The position numbers were made by a program, and so were the translations under genes. The notes beneath the pieces are model-generated. The model saw only the letters and a list, made by a program, of their open reading frames with translations, did not search any database and had not been told where the DNA came from. A DNA stretch of 6,522 nt from Desulfobacterales bacterium (lineage in GTDB: Bacteria; Desulfobacterota; DSM-4660; Desulfatiglandales; B25-G16): assembly GCA_030672485.1 (NCBI GenBank), contig DAOVGH010000060.1, positions 1-6,522 on the forward strand, in the 5' to 3' direction. Of the stretch, positions 6,398 to 6,522 are shown piece by piece. Position 1 is the stretch's first letter; each line of letters begins with the position of its first letter.

Positions 6398-6522
6398 ATC
6401 TTAGAGAAATAAAACGCAAAGCTTGTAACATCTGCATGTCTGAACGTTTAAGGCACTAACAAAAAACTGGGTCTATCCGAATCTCTCAAACTTCTAATTG
6501 AATGATTTTACTTATTAAATCA

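Overview
The window holds four genes, all on the minus strand, so transcription runs from high to low coordinates. In that order they are: a DUF429-family predicted RNase H-fold protein (6341-5520), a DRG/Obg-type GTPase with a C-terminal TGS domain (5079-4096), the excision-repair ATPase uvrA (3818-945), and the N-terminal 299 codons of a polytopic membrane transporter of the ion transporter superfamily (CitMHS_2 / NhaD-like sodium:proton antiporter), cut off by the left edge (899-1). The plus strand carries no convincing gene. I see no rRNA, tRNA, CRISPR array, transposase or prophage gene.

The organism is a bacterium: it has a full-length UvrA with two zinc modules and a transporter with a classical Sec signal peptide. 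Moderate GC content, TTG start use and 'TTACCAC...ACGGAG' type intergenic inverted repeats make me think of a Gram-negative anaerobe such as a Desulfobacterota ('deltaproteobacterial') lineage. This is an impression from memory, not a demonstrated placement.

Region by region: 6342-6522 is upstream DNA with a perfect TATAAT box well placed for the DUF429 gene. 5080-5519 is a 440-bp gene-free stretch. It contains a large imperfect inverted repeat with internal hairpins, and a second palindromic block of about 100 bp that appears to have inserted into the right arm of the first. Two small palindromes and a weak promoter candidate for the GTPase lie nearer that gene. 3819-4095 is a 277-bp spacer before uvrA with one long imperfect hairpin and no clear promoter. 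Only 45 bp separate uvrA from the transporter, so those two may be co-transcribed.

The genes do not form an obvious pathway. UvrA is housekeeping DNA repair, the GTPase is probably ribosome-associated by family analogy, the DUF429 protein is uncharacterised, and the transporter moves ions or small anions. I found no evidence for a new defence or mobile-element system. The items most worth a second look are the nested palindromes at 5276-5506, the altered proximal ABC signature of UvrA (LSGGEEMR instead of LSGGEAQR), and the altered G3 motif (DAPP) of the TGS GTPase.
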